Positions 1 to 4,867 of a DNA stretch of 5,011 nt are shown in pieces; position 1 is the first letter of the stretch; each line of letters opens with the position of its first letter. Both the position numbers and the translations under genes were made by a program. Origin of the DNA: Deltaproteobacteria bacterium (GTDB lineage Bacteria > Desulfobacterota > SM23-61); NCBI GenBank assembly GCA_026388915.1, contig JAPLIW010000050.1, positions 1-5,011 of the forward strand, written 5' to 3'. A model generated the notes under the pieces. The model searched no databases, had not been told where the DNA came from, and saw nothing but the letters and a program-made list of their open reading frames with translations.

Positions 1-578
1 GCATGCTGCTTGATCCGGCCCTGGGAGGCCACGCTGGTGGCCATATCGACAACGACGGGCGGATGATCCCCGGCGGGGAAAGCATAGGCAAGGGGGTTGT
101 TTCCGAAAGTGGGCGTAAGAGTCCCGGGGGGAGCCATGACCGGGTAGGAGTTAGAAGCGGCAAACCCGATCAGCCCCTGCTCCGCGGCCATCCGGGCGTA
201 GTATCCTGCGGCGCCGAAATGGGAGGAGTTCCGCACCGCCGCCATGGCGATCCCCTCCCGTCCGGCCTTCTCGGCGCAGAGGTTCATGGCTTTCACGGCG
301 CCGAGAAATCCGAAACCGAAATCATTGTCCAGCAGGACGTGGGTAGGGGATTCGTTGATCATTTTGATCTGCGGCCGGGGGTTGATCATCCCTTTTCGGA
401 TCAGGGGAACGTATAGGGTCAAGCGGACGATGCCGTGGGTTTCCAAACCTCTGAGTTCCGCGTCGAGCAGGGCAGCGGTGACGATCTCTTGATCTTCCCG
501 GGGGACTCCCGTCTTTTCCAGCACGGCGTTGGAAAAGGACCGCAATTCTTCTGATTTCACCAACTGCGTCGCAGGCAT
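1..578 (-). CDS. Ldh_2-family malate/L-lactate-type dehydrogenase, N-terminal part (3' end beyond the window)
   Basis: This gene reads leftward from an ATG at 578-576 and stays open for 192 codons to the window edge, so the stop is missing; full family members are about 330-360 aa. The translation begins MPATQLVKSEELRSF and shows the landmarks of the Ldh_2 (MDH2/YbiC/AllD/ComC) fold, which is unrelated to classical Rossmann malate dehydrogenases: THGIVRL (His48, Arg52), NSSHFGAAGYY (His120, the usual catalytic histidine), ASNSYP (141-146), GNNPLA (159-164) and VVDMATS (176-182). Family members are soluble NAD(P)H-dependent enzymes that interconvert 2-oxoacids and 2-hydroxyacids, ureidoglycolate, sulfolactate or cyclic imino acids; the substrate cannot be read from this part. 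A ribosome site, AAAGGAA, lies about 8 nt before the ATG. The gene sits 73 bp downstream of the PLP enzyme on the same strand with no obvious terminator between, so co-transcription is likely. The family call is strong; the specific reaction is unknown. Confidence 0.93.
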   Translation of the reverse strand, partial: MPATQLVKSEELRSFSNAVLEKTGVPREDQEIVTAALLDAELRGLETHGIVRLTLYVPLIRKGMINPRPQIKMINESPTHVLLDNDFGFGFLGAVKAMNLCAEKAGREGIAMAAVRNSSHFGAAGYYARMAAEQGLIGFAASNSYPVMAPPGTLTPTFGNNPLAYAFPAGDHPPVVVDMATSVASQGRIKQH

Positions 579-603
579 GCCAGACGTTCCTTTGATCCTG
601 TAT

Positions 604-638
604 AGTACTCTCTGCTCTGCGCTCCCTGCTCTATGCTC
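604..638. repeat. Five-unit degenerate 7-bp tandem repeat between two co-oriented genes
   Basis: Five consecutive 7-bp units start at 604, 611, 618, 625 and 632. All end in CTC and four end in GCTC (TCTGCTC, TGCGCTC, CCTGCTC, TATGCTC), with the weaker first unit AGTACTC. On the strand of the flanking genes they read GAGCANN. The array begins 13 nt after the stop codon of the PLP enzyme and ends about 25 nt before the dehydrogenase start. The two bases preceding the GCTC core vary while the core and the 7-nt spacing are kept. No stable hairpin is seen. Function is unknown; it parallels the heptamer arrays at 2831-2974. Confidence 0.6.
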
Positions 639-651
639 TTTATTCCGTCCG

Positions 652-1782
652 TCACTGGCACTTTCCGCGCATGTCGACGGGCCACACATCGGTTACGATT
701 CCGTTGCGGGAAATGTAAAAAAAATCAAAGAGGTTAACCGTGGGGTCGCAATGGGAAACGACCAGTTCCAGAACCTGGCCGATTTCGAACTTTCTTCCGG
801 GATCCGCGAGAAAGACTTTCCCGTGTTCATCTCCCGCCCAATCATACCTTAAACCGAGGCCCTCCGGTTGGTGCACGGAAGGGCCGGGCCCGTGGTGATA
901 GAGGGCCTTTAAACCGGCATCGACGGTGAAAAACTCCCGGCGGCTGGTGCTGATCACCGTAGTGAGGAGCGTCAAGGCGGGGGGGAACTTTTCAAATTTC
1001 TGGGGATCTTGGGAGGATCCGATATTGATGTATTCCGTATCCATCAGGGTATACGAGCCCGCCTGGAGGTCGGTGACCTCCGGCACCCGGCAGTCGATTT
1101 CCGAGGTGCCGGTTCCGCTTCCAGTGAATATTTCGGCGGGTAATTTATTGGCCTGAAACTGGCGGAAGACCTCGGCTGCCTGCTTCATCCACCCCACCGA
1201 GAATTCCCTTCGCTCCTCGAAGCTCACGATGTGCTGAGCGTGTCCGGCATAACACTGAATTCCCCGGAGACGGAGGGCCGGCAGGCTTTCGATCCATTGA
1301 CCAAGGGCAAGGCCCTCGCGAAAGGGAACCCCGGTCCGTCCCATCCCCGGGTCCAGGTCCACCAGAACGGAGAGACGGGAGCCCTGCTTGCGGGCGGCTT
1401 CATTCAACATCCGGGCGTTGGTGGGATGGTCCACCACCACCATTAAATCGGGGTCGCGGAATAAGCATTCCATGAGCCGGATAATTTTTTGATCGGTCAC
1501 TACCGGAGAGGTGATCAGGACGCCCCGCAATCCGGCCTTCACCAGAACCTCGGCTTCCGAGACTTTGGCCACGCAGATCCCCACCCCCCCGGCCTCCATC
1601 TGTTTCCTGGCGATGATCGAGCATTTGTGGGTTTTGGCGTGGGGGCGGAGTTTCTTGCCGAAAGAAGTCAGGTAGTCCTGCAGGGTCCGGATATTCTTTT
1701 CCAACAGGTCCTGATCGATCACCAGGCAGGGGGTATCCAGGCTCCCTTTCGACGCCCCGATGCAGTCTCTGGGATGGCTCAT
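652..1782 (-). CDS. DSD1-family PLP-dependent enzyme (D-serine dehydratase / D-threonine aldolase-like)
   Basis: A complete 376-aa protein of normal family length. The N-terminal part is an alanine-racemase-type TIM barrel: DTPCLVIDQDLLEKNI (16-31), then RPHAKTHK (46-53), where Lys50 is the expected Schiff-base lysine for pyridoxal phosphate. GSGTGTSEID (221-230) fits a phosphate-binding loop. The C-terminal beta domain carries SHCDPTVNLFD (343-353), the metal-site motif next to the active site, and ends with WPVDMRG. Family members are cytosolic and act on D-configured beta-hydroxy amino acids, either eliminating water (D-serine to pyruvate and ammonia; hydroxyaspartate to oxaloacetate) or cleaving to glycine plus an aldehyde. 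The sequence does not decide which. His344 and Asp346 give the H-x-D pair I associate with D-threonine aldolases rather than the H-x-C pair of eukaryotic D-serine dehydratases. The ATG at 1782 is set by the ribosome site GAGGAGAG 3 nt upstream. It is first in a probable operon with the Ldh_2 dehydrogenase. Confidence 0.93.
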   Translation of the reverse strand: MSHPRDCIGASKGSLDTPCLVIDQDLLEKNIRTLQDYLTSFGKKLRPHAKTHKCSIIARKQMEAGGVGICVAKVSEAEVLVKAGLRGVLITSPVVTDQKIIRLMECLFRDPDLMVVVDHPTNARMLNEAARKQGSRLSVLVDLDPGMGRTGVPFREGLALGQWIESLPALRLRGIQCYAGHAQHIVSFEERREFSVGWMKQAAEVFRQFQANKLPAEIFTGSGTGTSEIDCRVPEVTDLQAGSYTLMDTEYINIGSSQDPQKFEKFPPALTLLTTVISTSRREFFTVDAGLKALYHHGPGPSVHQPEGLGLRYDWAGDEHGKVFLADPGRKFEIGQVLELVVSHCDPTVNLFDFFYISRNGIVTDVWPVDMRGKCQ

Positions 1783-1827
1783 TTTCTCTCCTCTGCGTAC
1801 CTCTCATTCTTTTTGAACTTTTCCAGG

Positions 1828-1856
1828 AGTGTATGAAAGGCCAGGCGAGAAGTCAA
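1828..1856 (-). promoter_or_regulatory. Sigma-70-like promoter for the PLP enzyme/dehydrogenase unit
   Basis: On the minus strand, TTGACT (1856-1851) and TACACT (1833-1828) are separated by exactly 17 nt (1850-1834). They match the -35 and -10 consensus at five and four of six positions. Initiation near 1821 would give a leader of about 40 nt before the ATG at 1782, with the ribosome site inside it. No other candidate this good is seen in the divergent region. The -35 box lies 6 bp outside the repeat-flanking sequence that begins at 1862. Confidence 0.6.
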
Positions 1857-1873
1857 CAGGAATAAAGAGAGAC

Positions 1874-1950
1874 ATTGCGGAATGCGCCCTGAACCACGCA
1901 GGGTTCAGGGCTACCCTGCACTCTACGTAGTGCAGGGCGGATTGCGGAAT
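1874..1950. repeat. 77-bp palindromic repeat element (REP/MITE-like) in a divergent intergenic region
   Basis: The ends, 1874-1891 and 1933-1950, are 18-bp inverted repeats matching at 15 of 18 positions; all three mismatches are C/G swaps. Inside are two perfect hairpins: GCCCTGAACC / GGTTCAGGGC (1886-1895 and 1902-1911, 6-nt loop) and CCCTGCACT / AGTGCAGGG (1914-1922 and 1929-1937, 6-nt loop). The outer 10 bp, ATTGCGGAAT, also recur as a direct repeat (1874-1883, 1941-1950). Just outside, ATAAAGAGAGA occurs as a direct repeat at 1862-1872 and 1954-1964, like an old target-site duplication but offset by 1 and 3 nt. It has no coding capacity. It could be a non-autonomous mobile palindrome or an RNA-level structure; the sequence alone cannot tell. 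Confidence 0.65.
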
Positions 1951-1986
1951 AATATAAAGAGAGAGAAAAGGGATTCGAGTATTTGG

Positions 1987-2014
1987 TTGACAACCAGGAA
2001 GGCCATTTGATAGG
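1987..2014 (+). promoter_or_regulatory. Possible promoter for the SDR gene (weak)
   Basis: A perfect -35 hexamer, TTGACA, lies at 1987-1992. The best -10 at workable spacing is GATAGG (2009-2014, 16-nt spacer), which matches the consensus at only three of six positions. It would give a leader of about 50 nt containing the purine-rich ribosome site. The call rests mainly on the -35 box and on its position upstream of a gene that must have its own promoter. Confidence 0.28.
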
Positions 2015-2072
2015 AAGGAGCCATCCTTGCCGATCAAATCAAAAAAAAAGAGGAGGAGGAAGGAGAATACAA

Positions 2073-2825
2073 ATGGACTTACATATAAAAGAGAAAGTGG
2101 CTTTGGTAACCGGAGGGGCCTCGGGGATCGGGGAAAAGACGGCGGAGTTTTTTGTCCAGGAGGGAGTCAAGGTCCTGATCAGCGATGTGAGCCGGGACCG
2201 CCTCGAGAAGACCGTAAGGTCGCTGAGAGAAAGGGGAGGAGAGGCCCATGGCATCCCCTGCGATGTGACCCGGGAAGATCAGGTCTCCCGGATGGTAGGC
2301 GAGGCCGGGTCCCATTTTGGGACCATCGATTTCTTGGTCAACAGCGCTGGAATCGGGGGAGCGATGGCCCCCCTGGAAACGGCCAAACGGGAGGACTGGC
2401 AGAGGATCCTGGAGATCAACCTCATCGGCACCATTCTTTGCTGCAAGGCGATCATGCCCATCCTGCGGGGAAAGAAGAGTGGAAGGATTATCAATATCGC
2501 TTCGGAAGCCGGGGTTTCCGGGGAGAAGGGGCTGGAGGTCTATGCGGCCTCGAAGGGAGGGGTGATTGCCCTCACCAAGTCGCTGGCCAAGAATATGGGG
2601 CGGGATAACGTCACGGTAAACGCCGTGGCACCGGCCTTTGTCCACTCCCCCATGACCGCGTACCTGACCCCCGAGTTGGAACAGAAATGGCTGAAAATGT
2701 ACGTCATCAAACGGCTGGGGGAAACGGCCGATATCGCCGGTATGATCGTCTTCCTCTGCTCCGACCGATGTTCATGGATTACCGGGCAGACGATTTCCAT
2801 CAACGGGGGGTTTTCGATGAAGTGA
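2073..2825 (+). CDS. Short-chain dehydrogenase/reductase, classical SDR (FabG-like)
   Basis: A complete 250-aa classical SDR, the usual length. The cofactor-binding motif TGGASGIG is at 13-20, with an acidic residue at the end of the second strand (Asp38 in ISDVS), which usually favours NAD(H) over NADP(H). NSAG (90-93) is a variant of the common NNAG. The catalytic residues are Asn116 (EINLIG), Ser144 (NIAS), Tyr157 and Lys161 (YAASK). The C-terminus carries the typical GQTISINGGF. It is a soluble oxidoreductase for a hydroxyl/ketone pair; substrates in this family cannot be predicted from sequence, and automatic labels such as 3-oxoacyl-ACP reductase would be only nominal. The ATG at 2073 was chosen because a very purine-rich stretch with AAGGAGA precedes it by 6 nt and the fold starts a few residues later. 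An in-frame TTG at 1983 would add 30 basic residues foreign to the family. It is divergent from the PLP enzyme and convergent with the protease, so it is probably a single-gene transcript. Confidence 0.93.
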   Translation: MDLHIKEKVALVTGGASGIGEKTAEFFVQEGVKVLISDVSRDRLEKTVRSLRERGGEAHGIPCDVTREDQVSRMVGEAGSHFGTIDFLVNSAGIGGAMAPLETAKREDWQRILEINLIGTILCCKAIMPILRGKKSGRIINIASEAGVSGEKGLEVYAASKGGVIALTKSLAKNMGRDNVTVNAVAPAFVHSPMTAYLTPELEQKWLKMYVIKRLGETADIAGMIVFLCSDRCSWITGQTISINGGFSMK

Positions 2826-2830
2826 AGATC

Positions 2831-2886
2831 GTTACTCGTTACACGTTATTAGTTATACGGTAAACGTTATCAAATAATGGTTACTC
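2831..2886 (+). repeat. Left heptamer array (GTTACTC-type), eight in-phase units
   Basis: Starting 5 nt after the SDR stop codon, eight 7-bp units run in strict phase. The first and last are identical GTTACTC (2831-2837 and 2880-2886). Between them are close variants such as GTTACAC, GTTATTA, GTTATAC and GTTATCA, plus two more degenerate units (GGTAAAC and AATAATG). The conserved core is GTTA. Together with the array at 2940-2974 it forms the left arm of a long imperfect inverted repeat filling the convergent gene gap. Confidence 0.75.
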
Positions 2887-2939
2887 GCTTCTGATTTTTG
2901 GATATACACCTCAACCTTTTGAGACCTGCAACAAAGCAA

Positions 2940-2974
2940 GGGGAACGAGTAACGAGTAACGTATAACGAGTAAC
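2940..2974 (-). repeat. Right heptamer array (inverse orientation), five in-phase units
   Basis: Read on the plus strand the units are GGGGAAC, GAGTAAC, GAGTAAC, GTATAAC and GAGTAAC, at 7-bp spacing. On the minus strand they read GTTACTC, the same motif as the array at 2831-2886. The array starts 6 nt beyond the protease stop codon in that gene's direction. Its outermost unit pairs perfectly with the outermost unit of the left array (2831-2837), and the next units pair at 6 of 7 and 5 of 7 positions. A short hairpin, CTCAA / TTGAG (2910-2923), lies near the midpoint of the 53-bp spacer. The fold might serve as a bidirectional transcription end signal between the convergent genes, but it lacks the usual GC stem and T-run. 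Confidence 0.7.
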
Positions 2975-2980
2975 CATAAA

Positions 2981-4063
2981 TCACCGCCGGGTCGTTCTGG
3001 GCCTTTCCTGCAGGGTGATGTTGACTTCTTTGAATTGCCCGTCCCGGAGAATTTTTAGGGTCACCGCATCTCCTGGTTTTCGTTCCCGGATGTATTTGAT
3101 CAGGTCGTCGGCGTCTTTCACTTCGTGCTGGTCAACCCGGGTGATTACGTCTCCCCCCACAATCAATTGAACATTGCCGGCCTGGAACTGTCGGTTCCCT
3201 CCCCGCAGCCCCGCCTTATCCGCCGGTCCTCCGGAAGTGACCTCAATCACCATGGCTCCCCTTTCCACCTTCAACTTGAGGACCCGGGCCAATTCCGGGA
3301 ACAGGGGCTGTACCGAAGCGCCGGCCCAAGGGTAAGTAACATACCCTTTGGAGACCAACTGGGGAATGATGCGTTTGGCGGTGTTGACCGGGATGGCAAA
3401 GCCGATTCCCACACTGGCCCCGGTGGGACTGATGATGGCGCTGTTGATGCCGATGATCTCCCCTTCCGAATTCAAGAGAGGCCCGCCGGAGTTCCCCGGG
3501 TTGATGGAGGCGTCGGTCTGGATGAGGTCTTCGATCATGGTCCCCACTTCGGAGCGGATGTTCCGACCCAGAGAGCTGATAATGCCCGTGGTCAGAGTGA
3601 GTCCCAGACCGAAGGGATTGCCGATGGCCAGGACCTTCTGCCCCACCTGGAGCCTTTGGGAATCCCCCAGGGGGAGGGGCTTCAGTTTGTCCGCCGGGGC
3701 ATCGATTTTGATCACCGCCAGGTCGTTGTCCGGGTCCGTTCCCACCAGATTAGCCGGCCATTTGCTGCCGTCGGCCAGGGTCACTTCCAGTTTCTTGGCA
3801 TCCCGGATCACGTGGTTGTTGGTGAGGACATGGCCGCGGGCGTCGATGAAGGACCCGGAGCCGCTTCCCTCCCGGGGTATGGCGTTCAAGAAGAAATCCC
3901 GGGTGATGACCGTGCTGATGACGTTGACCACGCTGGGGCTAGCTTTCTGGTAGATAGTTACGTTGTTCTTCTCGTCATCGGTCAGGGCCGGTGCCGATTT
4001 CAGGCCGCAGAAGCCGAAGAGAAGGAAAATCGTAAGAAAAACATGAATTTTTTTGCATTTCAT
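2981..4063 (-). CDS. Secreted HtrA/Deg-family serine protease with one PDZ domain
   Basis: A complete 360-aa S1C protease. Residues 1-26 look like a Sec signal peptide: MKCKK, a hydrophobic core to about residue 21, then a likely signal peptidase I site after Ala26 (APA). The trypsin-like domain has the full catalytic triad: His84 in TNNHVI, Asp114 in DNDLAVI and Ser192 in GNSGGPLL. The oxyanion and specificity region includes AIGNPFG (147-152) and IGINSAI. A single C-terminal PDZ domain spans about 245-355 (WAGASVQPL, then SGGPADKAGLRGG). Such proteins degrade or sense misfolded envelope proteins, often as trimers whose activity is controlled by the PDZ. One PDZ and about 360 aa resemble DegS more than DegP (two PDZs), but the cleavable-looking signal suggests a free periplasmic enzyme, so I give no symbol. 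The start is supported by GGAGG 7 nt upstream of the ATG. It is monocistronic, convergent with the SDR and divergent from the HTH gene. Confidence 0.95.
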   Translation of the reverse strand: MKCKKIHVFLTIFLLFGFCGLKSAPALTDDEKNNVTIYQKASPSVVNVISTVITRDFFLNAIPREGSGSGSFIDARGHVLTNNHVIRDAKKLEVTLADGSKWPANLVGTDPDNDLAVIKIDAPADKLKPLPLGDSQRLQVGQKVLAIGNPFGLGLTLTTGIISSLGRNIRSEVGTMIEDLIQTDASINPGNSGGPLLNSEGEIIGINSAIISPTGASVGIGFAIPVNTAKRIIPQLVSKGYVTYPWAGASVQPLFPELARVLKLKVERGAMVIEVTSGGPADKAGLRGGNRQFQAGNVQLIVGGDVITRVDQHEVKDADDLIKYIRERKPGDAVTLKILRDGQFKEVNITLQERPRTTRR

Positions 4064-4095
4064 GAGTGGACCTCCAAATTTCCTGTTTGTCTAAA

Positions 4096-4124
4096 AGGCT
4101 AGCATTAATCGGGGAGCATTTCAA
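4096..4124 (-). promoter_or_regulatory. Possible protease promoter
   Basis: On the minus strand, TTGAAA (4124-4119) is followed after 17 nt by TAGCCT (4101-4096). The -35 is good (five of six) and the -10 is weak (three of six). Initiation near 4089 would give a leader of about 25 nt before the ATG at 4063, with the ribosome site inside it. No sigma-E-like or sigma-32-like motif was convincing here, so stress control of this gene cannot be claimed from sequence. Confidence 0.33.
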
Positions 4125-4230
4125 CGTCATTCATGGCCATCCAGGGCCTCTTGGGCAATGAGCTTTCCTGAAGCCGGGCTCGGGGGGGTGGGCTGGGCCG
4201 GTTTCCGCGATAAAATTTTCTTTCCGGGCC

Positions 4231-4259
4231 TTGCGCCAAGTACCACAATGTGGTATATT
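4231..4259 (+). promoter_or_regulatory. HTH-gene promoter with a palindromic operator in its spacer
   Basis: TTGCGC (4231-4236) and TATATT (4254-4259) are 17 nt apart and form a plausible -35/-10 pair. Most of the spacer is a perfect odd-length palindrome, TACCACAATGTGGTA (4241-4255): 7-bp arms around a central A, overlapping the first two bases of the -10 box. Initiation near 4266 would leave about 20 nt before the TTG start at 4287, enough for the AAGGAG ribosome site. A dyad inside a core promoter just upstream of an XRE-type gene is the classic layout for autorepression. That the encoded protein binds it is inference. Confidence 0.62.
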
Positions 4260-4286
4260 AGCAAAAAATCATTAAGGAGTGAATTT

Positions 4287-4667
4287 TTGACCCGCGAAGA
4301 GTTTCATTCGGTCCGCGAACGCTTCGGGAAAACCCAGAAAGAGATGGCCCGTCTCTTAGGGGTATCCCTGAAAGCGGTTCAGAGTTTCGAGCAAGGGTGG
4401 AGAAAAGTTCCCAGCCACGTGGAAAGGCAATTGCTTTTCTTGTGCGCCCTGAAGAAGGGGATGAAAAAAGGCCTCCTTCCTTGCTGGGAATCCTGCAACT
4501 GCCCGATGAAGGATCGGAAGGGATGCCCGGCGTGGGAATTTCAAGCCGGGCAGTTCTGTTGGCTGGTCAGTGGAACTTACTGTAAGGGCAGGGTGAAAAA
4601 AACATGGGATCAGAAGATGGAGTCCTGCAAGAAATGCAAAATATTTAAGTCTTTCTCGGAGAGCTGA
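4287..4667 (+). CDS. XRE-like HTH protein with C-terminal two-CW-type cysteine-rich domain
   Basis: A 126-aa protein starting at TTG 4287, chosen because AAGGAG lies 7 nt upstream and because the in-frame ATG at 4248 falls inside the predicted promoter and operator. Residues 1-50 hold a Cro/C1-type helix-turn-helix: TQKEMARLLGVSLKAVQSFEQG (16-37), with the usual Q17, A21, G25, V26 and S27 pattern. Residues 63-121 are cysteine-rich: Cys66, 70, 72, 80, 91, 99, 114 and 117 (also Cys53 earlier), including two CW pairs (C66-W67 and C91-W92), a GTYC and a final C-x-x-C. This resembles what NCBI calls a two-CW domain, whose function I do not know. The pattern suggests binding of zinc or an iron-sulfur cluster, or thiol redox sensing. 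The protein is cytosolic and probably dimeric. It lies divergently from the protease gene and 200 bp upstream of an exported His-rich protein, either of which it might control. The HTH is sure; the ligand and targets are unknown. Confidence 0.88.
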   Translation: MTREEFHSVRERFGKTQKEMARLLGVSLKAVQSFEQGWRKVPSHVERQLLFLCALKKGMKKGLLPCWESCNCPMKDRKGCPAWEFQAGQFCWLVSGTYCKGRVKKTWDQKMESCKKCKIFKSFSES

Positions 4668-4867
4668 TGGATGGCGGAAAAAAGGGAGAAAGTTTATCCG
4701 TGAACCGGCGGCGGATGGCTTCCAAAATACAGTCTATTTTACCCCGAAATACATCTTATGCCCCATAGTTTGCGGCGGCCCCTCGGTTAGGATGAGAAGA
4801 AAGACGTTGGTTATTTCATTGGCTTCGATGGATTTAGGGAATTTCAAAAGGGGAAAAGGAGTAAAGA
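4668..4867 (+). other. Intergenic stretch between the HTH gene and the His-rich exported protein gene
   Basis: Two hundred bases with no convincing gene. I see no rho-independent terminator after the HTH stop, no copy of the TACCACAATGTGGTA palindrome, and no sigma-70 or sigma-54 promoter that I would defend. The last part is purine-rich and ends in the ribosome site AGGAG at 4857-4861. A 33-codon open frame from an ATG overlapping the HTH stop (4667-4768) is possible but weak. The two genes could be on one transcript or separate. Confidence 0.5.

Noticed and set aside
3..416. Plus-strand open frame of 137 codons at the left edge
   Set aside because: The minus strand here encodes an unmistakable Ldh_2-family dehydrogenase with all motifs in one frame; the plus-strand frame is its shadow.
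1804..2037. Minus-strand 77-codon open frame in the divergent intergenic region
   Set aside because: It runs through the palindromic element and the promoter of the PLP enzyme, has no recognisable protein features, and its composition follows the repeat sequence.
1983..2072. TTG start at 1983 giving the SDR 30 extra residues
   Set aside because: The extension is basic and unlike SDR N-termini, includes the translated ribosome-site tract, and overlaps the TTGACA box; the ATG at 2073 has an excellent ribosome site.
2831..2974. CRISPR array
   Set aside because: The repeats are only 7 bp, contiguous without spacers, degenerate and in inverted halves; there are no cas genes.
2826..2980. Ordinary rho-independent terminator between the convergent genes
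   Set aside because: The only compact hairpin (2910-2923) has a 5-bp AT-rich stem with no T-run; the long foldback of the arrays is imperfect and AT-rich, so a standard terminator cannot be claimed.
4001..4063. Lipoprotein signal in the protease N-terminus (FGFC at 16-19)
   Set aside because: Phe at the position before Cys does not fit a lipobox, which needs Gly, Ala or Ser there; a signal peptidase I site follows at APA.
3125..4102. A 325-codon open frame on the plus strand opposite the protease gene
   Set aside because: It is antisense to a protease with a complete catalytic triad, signal peptide and ribosome site; its own translation has no recognisable domain and is the usual GC-rich shadow.
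4158..4286. Upstream starts at 4158 or 4248 for the HTH gene
   Set aside because: The added residues are encoded by the promoter and operator region and match no family; TTG 4287 has AAGGAG at 7 nt spacing and begins right at the HTH domain.
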